Positions 11,191 through 23,733 of a stretch of 64,000 nt of DNA are shown one piece after another. The stretch is from Ulva prolifera (taxonomy: Eukaryota; Chlorophyta; Ulvophyceae; Ulvales; Ulvaceae), in the NCBI GenBank assembly GCA_023078555.1, contig CM041196.1:1302001-1366000 (forward strand), in the 5' to 3' direction. Both the position numbers and the translations under genes were made by a program. Numbering within the stretch: position 1 is the stretch's first letter; each line of letters begins with the position of its first letter. A model generated the notes under the pieces. It worked only from the letters and a program-made list of their open reading frames with translations, was not told the DNA's origin and did no database searches.

Positions 11191-13732
11191 ATGTTCGGAA
11201 TGGCGGGGTACATGCTGTGTAAGAAGTGCAGAACGAAGAGCGTCAGGCCTGGGATCCAGACTAAGATCGGCACACCGTGTCAGAGGGGGGCCGCTGCGAG
11301 GCGCTCCGGCGGGGCGGTCATGATCAAACCGGCGTCTGCAGTTCACCCCAGTATTGGCGCGGCCAGGGGCCGTGCCTCGGCTGTGCCTGCTCCGATGCCA
11401 TCCTCTCAGCACGATGGTGCTGACAAGCAGGTGCCGGGGCATTCCAGGTATGAACTGAGGTGCCGATTGACAAGCTCGCAGCGGCCACATCTTGCATATG
11501 TGGCGAGGACCTGTTGCCGCATGACGTGCAAGTGACCGCACCACTGGTGCTTGACTGGACTCTCTTACGAGTGCATTGCGCGTGGGACGCGGAGAATGCC
11601 CAAATAGGCTGCTTTGCAGGCGCTGTGTACTTGCACACGTGTGCTCGGCTGCTGTCACACGGATGCGTCGATCACGCGCCTCTGCGACTTCTGGCCTGCA
11701 TTCTCGGAGGCATCCAGCTTTCGTCCGGCTAGCATCTGCGTGAGTGATCCCACCACAGCGGGAGCGGACTCATTGTCGCTTGAATATGTACGCTTGAAGC
11801 GGCTGTTCGTGTGCAGGGTGCACCCTAAAGGCACCGGGCTGACGACGACGCCATGTTCGGACTGGGACCGCACACATGCAACGGCAGCGGTCACATCGCG
11901 CAGCACGGTCGGGGATGAGCTCGGGGGCGCCGCCGCATGGCAGAGGAGCAAGAAGCGGCTGTGCGCAGAGCTCGACCGCATGCGGTGCCGCGGCGAGCTG
12001 TTCCTGGGGCGGTATGCCGTGCTGCCGTGGTCGGAGCGGCGCGAGGGTGGCCAAGGGGTTGTGCAGTTCATGCGCAGCACGCGCACCGCGGAGGCGGTCG
12101 CCGTGAAGCTCTTCCTCTCGCAGCCTGTGTTCCGGGCGGAGTGTGGGCTGTATCAGGAGGCGATGCTTCGAAGCATGATGCCGGCGGTGCGGGCAGAGAT
12201 GGACAACGGAGACGGCCTCGAACGTAGCCGTCGCGGTTACGTATGGCCATCATGCATTGTGCTGGAGAAGGGCGAGAGCCTGAAAGAGTGGAAGGCCAAG
12301 ACGCAGCCGGCCTTTACCACCAGCGTTGATGTGCGACCGCCGCCCTGGCACAGCTGCGGCCACTCTCTTCAGCCCAGAAGCTTCTGGTGTTACTGCGGTC
12401 TTGAGCATGCTCGTGGCCATTGCAGCGTGCACGTTGCAATGGCATGATCCTGAGGCGCCGTTGGTATCGAACAGGGCAGTGCATAGCAGCGTGAAAGTGC
12501 TGTGTGGAGTGCTTCTGGAGTCTACGAATCCTGGGTTCCAGCATGCGTGATGGAAGCTCCTGATTCCGCTGTCCACATGCTGAGCAACCTGCCCTATGGC
12601 ACTGGCTGGTGCGAGCGTGCCCACGCAAGTGTGGCTACACATGTGTCGCACACGTGCAGGCGCTGTGTCTGATCACCGAGAGGCTGGTGCAGCTGCACGG
12701 CAGCGGGTGGGTACACGGCGACCTCAAGCCCGGCAATGTGCTGCGCCTGCCCGGGCAGCACTCCTGGACACTCATGGACTTTGGCTGCGCCGCCCGCATC
12801 GGTACGCTGCCGACATGCTTTAGCGGCTTGCTGGCATGCACATCAGGCTGTTGACAGCCTTGCGTCAGCTTCGAAAGTATGTGCACAAGAGCCAGGGCCA
12901 TGATCGTGGTGGACTGGCTGGGGCCATGTATGGCGGTGTGGAGCGCCCCCCCGGAATTTGCCCTCGGGCGCGCCCAGAGCGCAAGTGCGGGGGACTGGCG
13001 TGGGCACTGTTCACGACTAAACAGCATCAAAATCCTGCAGCACAGCAGCCTGCCTGCAAATTCACCTGCAGTTCCAAGGCATGCATTTGCAAGCGCGTTC
13101 CGAAGGGAGCGTACATACCTCTGCATGCCTCTGTCGGCAGTTTCCCCTCAATGTCTGCGACTTGGGCTGGCGGGTCCCATTGGTACAGCGTCAAGGTCCA
13201 AGCACTGACGGGCAAGCTGTTGGACCGGTGCCATATCAAGCCACCACTACTGGGCCAGACATCCCAGTCACGTGCTGCCAATGGCCACTGCAGGCGATGA
13301 CTGTGCCTGATGTGTGTTTGACCCAACGCAGGCTCAGAAATGCCAATCACGTTCAGTCCGTCGTACGCTCCACCCGAGGTTGCAGAGGCACTGGAGCGTG
13401 GCGACCGCACCATCACCGCAGATGCCGCCGCCGACATGTGGGCTCTGGGGATGATGGCCTTCGAGTTGCTGACCGGCGAGCTCGTGTTCCCGCCCTTTGT
13501 GTCCACGAGGGACGCAATCTGGGAACAGCTGTCAGGGCGGGAGGCGCTGCCGTGGGAGGCAGGTGCTCTGGGACAGGCAGACACTCTGGTGCACCTGCGA
13601 GGCCTGAGGCCTGCTGTTCTGCAGTGCTTGCAGAGGGCACCGGGGGAGCGGCCAACAGCACAGCGTGTGCTGCAGCAGTGGCGCAGCCTGTTTGACCAGC
13701 GCCCTGCGTCCCTGCGGGCAGCTCAGCGGTAG
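11191..13732 (+). CDS. Protein kinase, non-RD (HGD), with Cys-containing N-terminus
   Basis: Modelled exons: 11191-11447 (tentative), 11817-12330, 12660-12801 and 13332-13732, about 437 aa. The kinase domain covers about residues 145-420. It shows AVKLF (ATP-anchoring Lys near 183), QEAM (C-helix Glu), VHGDLKPGN as catalytic loop with Gly where RD kinases have Arg, MDFGCAA (metal-binding Asp) and SPSYAPPEV in the APE position. Junctions 2-3 and 3-4 keep phase and join conserved motifs, so they are secure. Exon 1 begins MFGMAGYMLCKKC and offers a possible zinc-binding CxxC; it is joined only because both ends are phase 2. Donor 12331 reads GTGCGACCGCC, the window's preferred form. Substrate and pathway are unknown. 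Another exon-like frame near 11460-11620 does not fit the phases. Confidence 0.8.
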
Positions 13733-14608
13733 GGGTAATCACCCCCGCCGGCGGCCTAGTGTTATCTGAGCAGCGGAGATGTGCCTGTCATGGCATTGCA
13801 TGTGTGCTCCCCTGTGTCCGCCAACCCTGGGTCTCTGCCCGAGTCACGGCCACGTCCGCTTGTGAGCTGTGCTGCGACTTGTGCCGGCCATGTCTGATCT
13901 CTGCCTGCCTCACCCACACTGGTAGCCCTGGTAACTACTTGGCTCGATGCGCGCTCCTGTGCTCCGGGCTGAGGGGCTGAGCCTGCGCATGTGGTGTCAA
14001 CGCTGAGATGCCCGTGAATCAGCAGCTGCCTATCCACCCTGTTCACGCTCCCGCTTGATTCGTTCATTCATTCGTTCATTCCAGCTTGCGCACGTGTCGC
14101 ATGCATCATTCGCAGCAGCACGCCGCATTTAAGCCTAGCCTGGGGGTCACCGGGGTTCATGTTCAGGTCATTGCATGTATAAGTACGTGCAATCGCAACC
14201 AGTCGTACTGGCCATGCCCTCCCAAGATCGTGTCTGAATGGGAGTGGTGGCGCGTGCCCACGTCGGCCTCCTCTGACAGACGTACCACCGGGGTGCCGTG
14301 CAGCAGGGAGTCCGAGGTAGCGAGATTGCGGAGGCAGCGCCGGCGACAGCCTCAGCCAGCTGCTGGTTGTCATCTTCAGGAAGGGCCACAACGGTGGCAC
14401 CCGACGAAGCCCTCCGCTCGCGCGGATTCTGGGCTCGAAGCTGGCTGCTCTGTCGCGGCGGCGCTGTCGGAGCCCCTCAGAGGTGCGGCAGAGCACAGCC
14501 TGGTCGAGGCGCCACTGGGATGTGTGCCCCGCAGCTGCCCAGGAGCTCTGGGTTCCGTCCTCGGTTGTACATGGCCATGTGGCGTGCATATCTGGCCGCT
14601 ATCCGTGA

Positions 14609-14645
14609 TGTTTTTACCTATGCTTTACCTATGCTTTACCTATGT
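14609..14645. repeat. Short tandem repeat, 11-base unit
   Basis: Three copies of TTTACCTATGC in a row. A related fragment in reverse orientation (ACATAGGTAAAGCATG) lies at 14809. Confidence 0.8.
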
Positions 14646-15759
14646 GTAAGAAGGACACAACCGGAGAGGCAGGCAGCACACCTCCCCACCAATTCACATC
14701 AACACTGCGCCCCAGTGTAGAACAGTCTCACGTCGCCACAGAATTGAGTTTGCATGTGTCACAGTGACCGGTGACCTTGGGCACCGCAGCAGTGGATGGC
14801 TGGCTTACACATAGGTAAAGCATGGCAGTCATGGCAGGCCTTCAGCATGCCACCATCCGGACGCCAGGTGACACTACCACTTGTTGATTTTTTCAACAAT
14901 TCAAAAAAAAAAATCAAAAAAAAAATCACAAAAAAAAATCTTCTTTCGTATGTGCCTGCCAACATACTTGGCCTGGCCAGGTATGCTGCTCTCCCTTGGT
15001 GGCAGACTGCAAGTCGCAGTGTGGAAGCTGGTGTCTGCCTCAAGCTCCAGCAGCATGGAAGGTTCAACTTAAGCCTGGGCTCGAAGTCAGACGACCGATT
15101 ATATTCTGATAGCACACAGGGGCCAACAGGTGCCACAGGACGTGACGTTTTACTGCTAATAGTGCCCCAGAGAGCAGACTGTCATGATGGGGACAGTGCA
15201 TCCACTGCAAGAGGATCAAATAGATCCGCGTCTGGTCATGCTCAGGAAGGCTCGAGCTCAACTGTATATGTCTGCCACGATCTCCCACGTCCACATCTAC
15301 CTTGCTTCGCTGAACATTACATGCGTACAGTACAGCTCCATGAGGTTGAGATCAATGGCGTCTGCACAGGAAACTCATCTGAAGCGATGGGGAATGTGTG
15401 CAAGTGCTGCGTGGTGATGGACAGTACAAGGCATTCCTGATGACCCACAACGAAGGGCCCAGCAACTCAGATAAACATGTATGTCTCTGGCAGCCATCCC
15501 GAGTAAAACATCCAGTATTTGTAGGCTGTTTCGAAGGTGCATCTGCCCCGCTTCTGTGGATGAGTGTGATGACAGGAGATCCTCCATCTCAGATCTCCTT
15601 CTCATCATCAGATGTATCACTTTGCATACAGCACACTTACACAAAACCTCGGGCTCGTTCTACGATGCAGGGCAGTGCCGACCTGAATGGGCTGCGATGT
15701 GTTGCTGTGCGATGCCGCCGGTGCTGCGTGCCTCCCGAAGTTGGTCCTTGTAACACACC

Positions 15760-15840
15760 GGCATATGTGGTCCCGTTAATTCGCAGTTGTCAATGTCCAA
15801 CAGGATACGGCTCAGTAAATTCAGATTTACTTTGCTTTAC
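15760..15840 (+). mobile_element. SINE family A, truncated tail copy
   Basis: Shares GGCATATGTGGTC, AGTTGTCAATGTCC, AGGATACGGC and CAGTAAATTCAGATTTACTT with the fuller copy at 26250-26530; the tRNA-like head is missing. Confidence 0.8.
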
Positions 15841-16081
15841 ACCTGGACGGTGCCAATGATGGTGGCTGCAAGGCCCAACAGGCACTGTGCATTATTCCCC
15901 CCCTGCTAAACTCGCAGCTTGAAAACGCAGCGTCGCAGTGCTCGAGTCACTTTACTGTGCTACTCCTTGGAGCTCGTGCAGCAGTTGCGTGCCGGGAAGT
16001 TGTGCACTACCAGGTGCCTTGGCTCTTGCATGTCCAGGCATTAGCGTTCCCGGCAGCTGGCCGGAGGCGCTATTGCCAAAA

Positions 16082-17424
16082 ATGCTCGTGTTCGTAACTA
16101 TATATGAAGCTGGGCAAGATCGTGAAACATTTTCGGTGGACGCTGATCCATCTAACACCTTGGATAGTTTGAGGATGTCGGTTTGGCAGAAAGCGGGTTC
16201 GATCGTACTCCCTCTTCACTGCTAGTGTAATTCAAGCTGCTACCACACGGCTTCGAATCTTCTCATAAACACGAAACTGTCATTTTCGTTCTTCTGCATG
16301 AGGTCAGCAGTCACGTATGGACGGCCCGCGGCCTGACAAAAGGCGTGCCCGCCCCATTCGTGAAATGAACATGCCATGAACCTGTTTTAATATCATCTGT
16401 CATGATCGCTTGGATCGTGAACAATGCCTCCCAGATACTCGGTCCGTGAGCATGCCTGTGGCTAGAAACACCGATGTTTGGTGTCCCCTGCAGGGAAATC
16501 AGGTAAGCAAATTCACCAACAAAGCTGTCTAAATGCAGGTGTGTCACCAGATGAGCAGGTTTGGATGTACCGTGGCGAGGCTCTGCATCCGCACACGACT
16601 CTAGCTGAGCACGATGTAGTGAAGGAGTCAACACTGCACGTTGCCATTGCTCCCAGCAGAAATGTCAACGTGACTGTCCATTCGCACACGGCTGCACCTT
16701 TTACGTTACAGGTATCCCAAGCTGCCACGATCGCCGTTATCAAAGGCCACGTTCTTGCGCTGACAGGTAAGCTCAACGACCCCGGATGTCCATTCGGACA
16801 GCCCATGGCCAACCTGGCCGACTGCCAAAGCTCCCAAGAACCGCATCTTTCAATCTCGACCGTGCAGATTTTCTGCATTTAGCAGACAATATCAGGCTTG
16901 TTGCAATTGCGCACTGCTGTGTGAAGGTCATGGTACTTCGGCCAAAGTTGATGTGCTTTATCTGCAATTTCCACTTCAGCTGCAGTTCAAATTGTGTTGG
17001 TATCTTTGCATGTTCCTGGTCAAGCAGATTCGAGTGTTGCGACTGGCGCGCTTTTTCACTCGCAGGGGTGGATCCAGAAGAGCAGCGCCTAGATTTTGGA
17101 GAGAAAGTGGACATGGAGGACTCCCAGAGACTTCACTCATACGTCGGTGGGAGCTTACAGATGTCAGATGTGATAATATGGTTAACAATCAGTATGACAG
17201 TGTACGTCCAGGAGGTGACAGGAGAGAGGCACGCACTTTTGGTGAGGCGGTGGTTCAACCTGACAATGCTGCGGGCTCTAATCTGGAACATCGTGGGAAT
17301 TCATCCAGGTGACCAGCGACTGATCCAGTTCCGAGGCCGCAAACTCGTGGATGGACCAACTCTGGGGCAGTTTGGAATTGGCCACCAAAATGTCTTGCAT
17401 CTGCTGCAGTGCATTAGAGAATGA
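16082..17424 (+). CDS. Three tandem ubiquitin-like domains, no C-terminal diglycine
   Basis: Exons 16082-16196, 16539-16766 and 17066-17424 give 233 aa, with all junctions at phase 1. Domain 1 (about residues 1-75) starts MLVFVTIYEAG and shows the ubiquitin pattern 'GVSPDEQVWMYRGEALHP ... TLAEHDVVKESTLHV'. Domain 2 (about 80-157) is more diverged (GVDPEEQRLDFGEKV). Domain 3 (about 159-233) starts MTVYVQEVTGE and contains GDQRLIQFRGRKLVDGPTL. The chain ends HLLQCIRE, so no unit ends in the Gly-Gly needed for processing or conjugation. It is therefore probably a non-conjugated binding or scaffold protein, not polyubiquitin. Introns 1 and 2 fall at matching points of domains 1 and 2, after the Gly at the end of the first helix, which suggests duplication of an intron-bearing unit. 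Donors here (GTTCGA, GTAAGC) are not of the GTGC type. Confidence 0.85.
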
Positions 17425-18169
17425 GCAACGTCCTGGAGATGTAAGTGTAAGGCATTTGGAAAGAGATCGTGCTCATTTTGAGCCCTGCCAGATGGCCATG
17501 GGCAGACCATGGGCAGAAGCCAGGCGTTCGCCGAGTTGGCTTCCCTCGCTGCATGACCTGACGTCCATCGCTGGCTTGCGCGTCCCATTAAGCGATCAGG
17601 CGATCTTGAGCCACAACTGTGTCACGGGTTACAGACATGGTTTATCAGGCTGCCACAACCCACATTCCAATCAAAACGCGTGCAGTCACTGTGGTGCCAT
17701 GTATGGAGGAAGCTCTTGTGTGAGCCTTCTTGCCAACATCCAGGATGGCATGGTACAATGTGCTAGCCACTGCATCACACATGTTTGCAAGCCGTGCCCT
17801 GTACAGAATTTTGAATCAACACTTTTCATGAAGCGCAAGCAACAGCTTCTTCTCTTTTTACGTTTTACAGCATGGTGGCGGTTGGATTCTGCCGGGGCCT
17901 TTTCAAGAAGCTGAGTGGGAATCTACCGTTGCACAGACAATTCAGGGAAGCAAACATCAATCCCAGTCTCACACACACACACACACACACACGAAAACAC
18001 ACACGAGTAAACCCAGATGTAGTTTGCTTTACACACATCTGCTCACAAAGGCCGCATTTGTGCATCCCAATCTTCACTACCAATTACATCATTGCGCAGA
18101 ACGCCCGCGGCATCACGGATGCAACCTGGACCCACATACACAATACTACCACCACTGACTAGCCATGCT
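17425..18169. other. Convergent intergenic region
   Basis: Lies between the 3' ends of the ubiquitin-like gene and the TFIIIC gene. Contains a CA dinucleotide run and no supported gene. Confidence 0.6.
17970..17992. repeat. CA microsatellite
   Basis: About eleven CA/AC dinucleotides in a row. Confidence 0.95.
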
Positions 18170-21100
18170 TCACGAGTCCTCATTCACATCTGCCATCTCT
18201 TCGTCCGGGGAGGCCTCTCTGCTTGGGGGGTCGCTCGCAGACTCCTGTGGCGTTGCGAGGTCTCCCGCCGAAACAGGTCCCTCACTGATGTCTCTCGCCT
18301 GCACTGCCTTCCACCCGCTCAGATCCAGATATTATAATTCATCATACAGCCAAAGGTAGTAGTGGCACATACACACAGCCAAATCTGCGCTGTGCGAGAT
18401 AGCACAGCTCGATCGAGACGGTGTGCGCATGCATCATTGGACGACGGAGCCTCCACGTCTACAGAGATGGATGAATGTGCATTCCACGAATCCGCTTGCA
18501 CCGAGCGGATCCGGAGATGTGCAACGCAGATCCAGCATATGACACTTTAGCTTCTGCATCGGCTTCGGCAGCACGTGTGCGTTCCGGCCGGCTGGCGTGC
18601 GCCTGCTGCGTGCTGTGGAGGCTACCCTCCCATGCACTTCCATAGCACGCGGGTGCAAATCGCCACAACGGTGTTGGCCCACGACGGCCCCAAACAAGCA
18701 GGCAGGCCCGGGTGTACACAGCCACACATGATGCCTGCATCACATCGCGCATGTGCACAGGCGGCTCTTGGGGTCCGACCGAGGCGCGTGCACCGTACAG
18801 GCGGCTCTGTGCAGGCGGCTCTCGTGTGACTGCCATGCAAGGCCGGGGGCGCACCCGCAGCTGCGCAGAGATCTGCTCAAACGCCTGCCGCCACTCCGGG
18901 CCTGCGCTGGAGGAGCGCGGGAGCCGCGGCGAGCCGCCGGGCGGCCGCGCCGGCGGCGGCGCGGCCGCGGCCGCCGGCCCGTCTTCGAGGGGCGCCCCGA
19001 GCTTGCTCAGCCGGCTTGGACCTGGGCCTGCACGCGGAGCCTCGCCTGCGGCGCCTGCACACGAGCCGTGCGGGCGGTGATGCTGCGGCGTCCAGGTGCA
19101 GAGGCGGCGGTGCAGGGAACAGCGCCAACAGCGGTAGCCCAGGCCACCTGCCGCTACCAATGTCCTCATGGTCACGGCTACGTGATCGTGCATACATACA
19201 TGGCCGCCGCCAATGCCCGCAACCGAGTCGCGCAGCAGCAACAGTGCAGCGGGTGCCGGTGCCTCGGCTCGACGTGAACTCATGCATCTACGGACACCGA
19301 TGTGTTCCGCACTGACAGAGGCGGACATCACACCTGCCTGGGACCCGTCCGCGGCGCCGTCCCTGCTGTGCTGCGCTGCGCCCTGCATGCCGCCGCTGCC
19401 TGCAGCTGGCCCGCTGCCCTCCCGGTCTGCATGCATGCTGCCGTGTCATACCGGCCGCCCATGCACTGGGAATTCAGACGCCGGGCCATCACTGCGTACA
19501 CATTGCGGCAAAGCCGGCTGCGTGGCCTATCTCTCAGCAGTGCCCCATGCACATGCATGTGCACATGGACGCGTTCTGTAGGGTTCTCCTGCACACGACC
19601 GGGGCGAGGCACAGCGCATATGCATGAAGGCACAGCGCATATGCATGAAGGCACAGCGCTCCCACGCGGGAGCCAGTGCTCCTTGCTGATGAGCCCTGCA
19701 GAGGCTGCGTAAACTCACGTGCGGGGCCGCTCATGACTGCGTCCGCCACGGCACGCGTCACCTGCAACCGGCGCTGGGACCACAGCTCTGAAGAGCGTGC
19801 GCACCTAGCCGCGGCACGAGCTGCTCCTCCTCCCCCGGCAGCAGCGAATGAACCACCGCCGCCAGCCGCTCCTGCGCCTGCGCCCATGCCTGCCGCGGGA
19901 ACCACCCTGAGCTGCCGCCACCCTCCCGCAGCAGGCCCTGCACCGGCGCGGCTCCCGCAGCGCCCGCCTCCGCCCCCTCGAGCACCCCCCAACCCACAGT
20001 TCCAGCAGCTGCCGCCGCCTCGGTCTCCGTAGGCGCGCCTGGGTCTACGCCGGCCGCGTCGTCTACGTCACGCATGGTTACATCCTCGCCCAGGCCTGCG
20101 GCCTCGTGTGATGGCGCGGCGGGCGGCTCGTCCGAGTCGGGGTGGGGGACGTGGAACGTGGGCGCGGCGGCAGCGGCCTCCCCCGACGCGGCGATGGCGG
20201 CGCGCAGCGGCTCGCAGATGCCAGCAGTGTTCCACACATCGCACACCTGCGCACACTTGTGTCCTGCGTGAGAATGCGGTGGCCGGGCTTCTGCTGTGAT
20301 GTGCGAACAAGTTGCAGGGTATGATAAATCAGTGGTCGCTATTTCGTAACGCAGTCCAAACCGCTGTCACCAAATCGCAGCACGCCAGAGGCGTCAAGCA
20401 ACCGTGGCAGGAGAGACGCATGACTTGCAGCATGCGCAGCGAAGAGGCAGCGCATGCGCAGCAAGGGCTCATGCGCTGCGGACGTGGAGGACAGTCAGCG
20501 CGCAGCTGTCCAATGCGGTTTACATTCATTTGTATGTTGCCACAGACTTGGCTAGACCTCGCCCCTCTGCAAACGCGCCGACTCATGCTGGACCGCACCA
20601 CAGCCGGCCGCCGCCGCAAGCACGCCAAGGCGCTGTTCGAGGCGTACCTGGAAGAACGACATCTTGGTGGGTGGGATGTGCTGCAGGGTGATCAGCTTCC
20701 TGTACGTGGTCGCGACCGTCGCCGGCGGCTGCTCCGTCGGGGCGGCGCCGGCAGCCCGCGGGGCCGGCTTGCCGAGCAGCGGCGCCCACGGCGACGGCCC
20801 GGTGCCGGCCGCGAGGTCGACCGCCTGGTGCTGCAGGCTGCCCTTCCTGCACGCCACAGCACGCTGCCTCGAGTGCACATTCAGGTGGACTCCCTCCGGA
20901 TCCGTGCTTCTGGTTGCAATGCCTTGCAGGATGCTTCGGCGCTCTGCCACACCATGGCCCCGGGCCCGATCAGTTGCGCATTGCCATACGCTGCTCTGGC
21001 GTGTAGACGCCTCTCGGGAGACAGCAGTGGCCACCACGTGGTGCCTACTACTATATGGACGGGTCGTTCATGTGATTGCTGCTTCGGCACGCGGTCCCGG

Positions 21101-23733
21101 GTACCCGGACCCATCAAGGTCCCCTTGATGGAGGATGGAGAGGATACTGGAAAACTTGACACGGCACAATATGTTTCACAGGTGCGCGTCGTCAGGGCGG
21201 GCCGGGCTGGGGCAGTGTGCGTCGGCACCGCGGCGACTGCGTGGCCAGTGCGGCCGGGGGCGCACCACTTGTCGGGCAGCTTGCAGGGCAGCACCTGCAG
21301 GCGCCACGCCGCCGGCTCGCTGCGGGGGTCGTAGCCGCGCCGGACGAGCGCCGGCTGCCACGGCCCTGCACCACCAGCACAGGTCATGGCAGCGCCGATG
21401 GATCCGTGTCAGTGGTGGGTCCGCATGGATGCCGATGTGGTGCGGCCGCAAGATATGGGCGCAGGGGGCCTGAAAAGACAGGCCGAGGACGCACGGTGCC
21501 GCCGTGAGGGCCAGAACGGAGTCCTGGCTTTGACTTGTCCAGGCCGTCCCCTCACAGCTAGAGCTGGAAAACATCGTTAAGCCAACATGGTCTCTATGTG
21601 AATGGGCCCGACGAATAGACAGAAAGGCAGAGATCGGGTTATAGCCTTGGCAGCTGTGGCATCGGCCACGCATCAGTAGGCGATCTTTTGCAAACACAGG
21701 GGGCCGAACACAGGAGGTGAGGCGATCGAGACAGCCCCACACTGAACAGTTTCATGTGGCCTGAGGGGCTGCATGCAAGCGTTCCTGGAAGTCCATTCAA
21801 CCCGATGTGAGTGAGGCCACCGCCACGGAACACAGCAGCAGTGGCCGGTGCGACACAGGCTGCAAACGCATGCATGGCACACCGTGCATGTGGCAGCGGA
21901 TTCACCTGCTTGCGGCAGCAGGGGTGGCACAACCCTGCCCTCGCGAGTGAATGCGTCAAGAAACAAAGCATCGATTGGCCCAGCGCACGACATGCCACAA
22001 GCGGACTACATCCTCCAGAATCCGGACCTGTAGCACACACCGTGTGGCACGGTCGTTCAGTTTCGAAGGGCATGAGAGGCGCACCGGTCTGGAAGCGGTA
22101 GGTCAGAGCGTCGATGATGGAGTCCAGGGCCGCCACCTGCCCCGGCTGGCCGCTGCACACTCGGTCCCGGAGGTCCGGCAGCAGCCACACCGGCCGCAGC
22201 TCAAACAGGTCCTGCACCGCCTTCACCAGCGGCCCGTGCCTCTCTGCTATCTGCACCACCCAGCGCCCATGAGGCGCTTGCAAGGCCGTGAAGCAATGCA
22301 CGGCGGGGATACGAACCCCCGCCAGGATGCCTGGGCTGCTGATGAGTACACCTCTGAGTTGTTGCATGAATGGCTGATGTTCACTGGAGCCAGCAGCACG
22401 GTGTTAGACCGGTGGTGGTGCGATCGGGATGTTCTCTTCGGAGTCCGCGATGTGGCCCAGAGCCGCCAGAGGTGAAAACCATTCAGATTTACTTTACTTT
22501 ACCATGGTCATCAGGGATCGAGCTCGATCCCCTAGGTGCTGCAGCGTCCATACGCTCCACTGCTGTGGGCTTGGCAGCAGCTTGATTTCGCCGCAACTCG
22601 GTGACTGGATGCCTCTCCCGGATTCTGGCGTTGTCAGTCAACAATGTGAGAGATTCGTGGAATATTCATATTCGTATGAAGGTTGTCACATGGAGTTTTG
22701 ATTACGGAGCATGTTGGAATCAGGTCCGCTCTGGGCAATTGTTGTGCATGCAAAAAACAGCCGTCAGGTGCGCTATGAAGTGTGATTCTTTTGATGCGCT
22801 CGCGTGCGGCCTGTGTGCTCATGTGTAGTGTTGCTGCATGTGTGGTACTGTTGGGCGGGGCAAGTTGGGAGGCGCACATGGACAAGGTCCTCCTGATCTC
22901 GGGGCCGTGGCTGTGGCACAGTCCCGGCATCAAACGACACAATCATCATCTTCTTACTGCTTGTCCATGCGATCTCGGTGCGCACTGCTTTCTTCGCAAA
23001 GCCACGGTAGCGGTACGGGAACGGCACTTCAGTGCGAGACAGGATGAGAGGCAGCACCAGCAGTGGGTGCTCACAGCCATCGGGCTCCGCAACATCGGGC
23101 TTGTTCGGAGCCGTGACTGTGTCTAATGACCGGTCCAGTTCCGGAACAGCTTTGGAAATGACCTGCATGTGGGAGTTCAGTGGCGCATCATGCTGTGCAG
23201 CAGCTATGGGCACACCAAAGCCAAAACGCGTATCAGACAGTCAACGGCAGATGCATTCGACGACACTTTTCACGAACGTTGTTGGTACGTGTACGATTCT
23301 CACCTGGAAGTCAGCAAGGCCTCTGAACTCATGTGATCGGGTGATGGATGAAACAGCTTCCACGGTGTACTCCGGCTTGCCATCTACGTCCACCCTTGTA
23401 ACCTTCAGAAGGATCCGTGAGCATGCAATCCGATCGCTGAACAGCGGATGGGATGTCCCGTCCTGCAGACGACACCAGTGTTGCCATAGCTACCGACCTG
23501 CACTGCCGCATTCAAAACCCAGCGACGACAGGAATCCACAAACGAGTAACAGGGCGTACTGAACGGCGAGGTGAACATTTGATGGACCCGTTTGCCAGCT
23601 TCATAGCGGTTGCGATGCCCTTCATTCCTCCGAGCATGGCAATTGCCTTCTCGGTGTTCTTCACCGGGCCAGGAAACACAACACATTCAGACGTGGCAGC
23701 CGGAACTGCGATCTCTACATCAACGGTCGGCAT
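18170..23733 (-). CDS. TFC1: Transcription factor IIIC subunit 5 (tau95/Tfc1/GTF3C5-like)
   Basis: Nine exons on the minus strand: 23733-23560, 23462-23304, 23162-22878, 22250-22085, 21365-21266, 20846-20648, 20246 to about 20000 (end unresolved), 19027-18855 and 18298-18170; about 540 aa. Exon 1 (MPTVDVEIAVPAATSECVVF...) gives the family start with ECVxxPG and LGG. Exon 2 has HPLFSDRIACSRILLKV, exon 3 LLVLPLILSRTEVPFPYRYR, and exon 4 LFELRPVWLLPDL. Exon 5 has GPWQPALVRRGYDPR, and exons 6-7 join as MSFFQVCDVW. These match, in order, the N-terminal dimerisation and C-terminal DNA-binding parts of the subunit that holds the tRNA-gene A box. The C-terminus is acidic. Four donors read GTGCGCC plus C-rich sequence. 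A long Ala/Pro/Glu-rich segment in exon 7 looks disordered. Confidence 0.9.
19611..19655. repeat. Two copies of a 21-base unit
   Basis: GCACAGCGCATATGCATGAAG occurs twice in tandem with a third partial copy, inside intron 7 of the TFIIIC gene. Confidence 0.85.
22482..22503 (+). mobile_element. SINE family A, end fragment
   Basis: Only the terminal motif ATTCAGATTTACTTTACTTT remains, inside intron 3 of the TFIIIC gene (antisense to that gene). Confidence 0.5.
22514..22531. repeat. 18-bp perfect palindrome
   Basis: GGGATCGAGCTCGATCCC lies directly downstream of the SINE end fragment. Confidence 0.9.

Larger units (their letters stand above)
13733..16081. other. Intergenic, kinase to ubiquitin-like gene
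   Basis: No supported gene. Contains repeats of TACCTATGCTT (14609-14645), an unusual A-rich patch with three runs of A (14899-14938) and one SINE tail copy (15760-15840). Confidence 0.6.

Noticed and set aside
14889-14940. Poly-A tail of a retroposed gene
   Set aside because: The A runs are broken by TC and no intronless gene copy lies upstream.
16082-17424. Polyubiquitin gene
   Set aside because: Units are highly diverged and none ends in diglycine.
17872-18162. Frame containing (TH)n repeats
   Set aside because: Produced by the CA microsatellite; no support for coding.
18459-19436. 325-residue minus-strand open frame
   Set aside because: Only 19027-18855 is real exon (TFIIIC subunit, in phase with its neighbours); the rest reads through introns.
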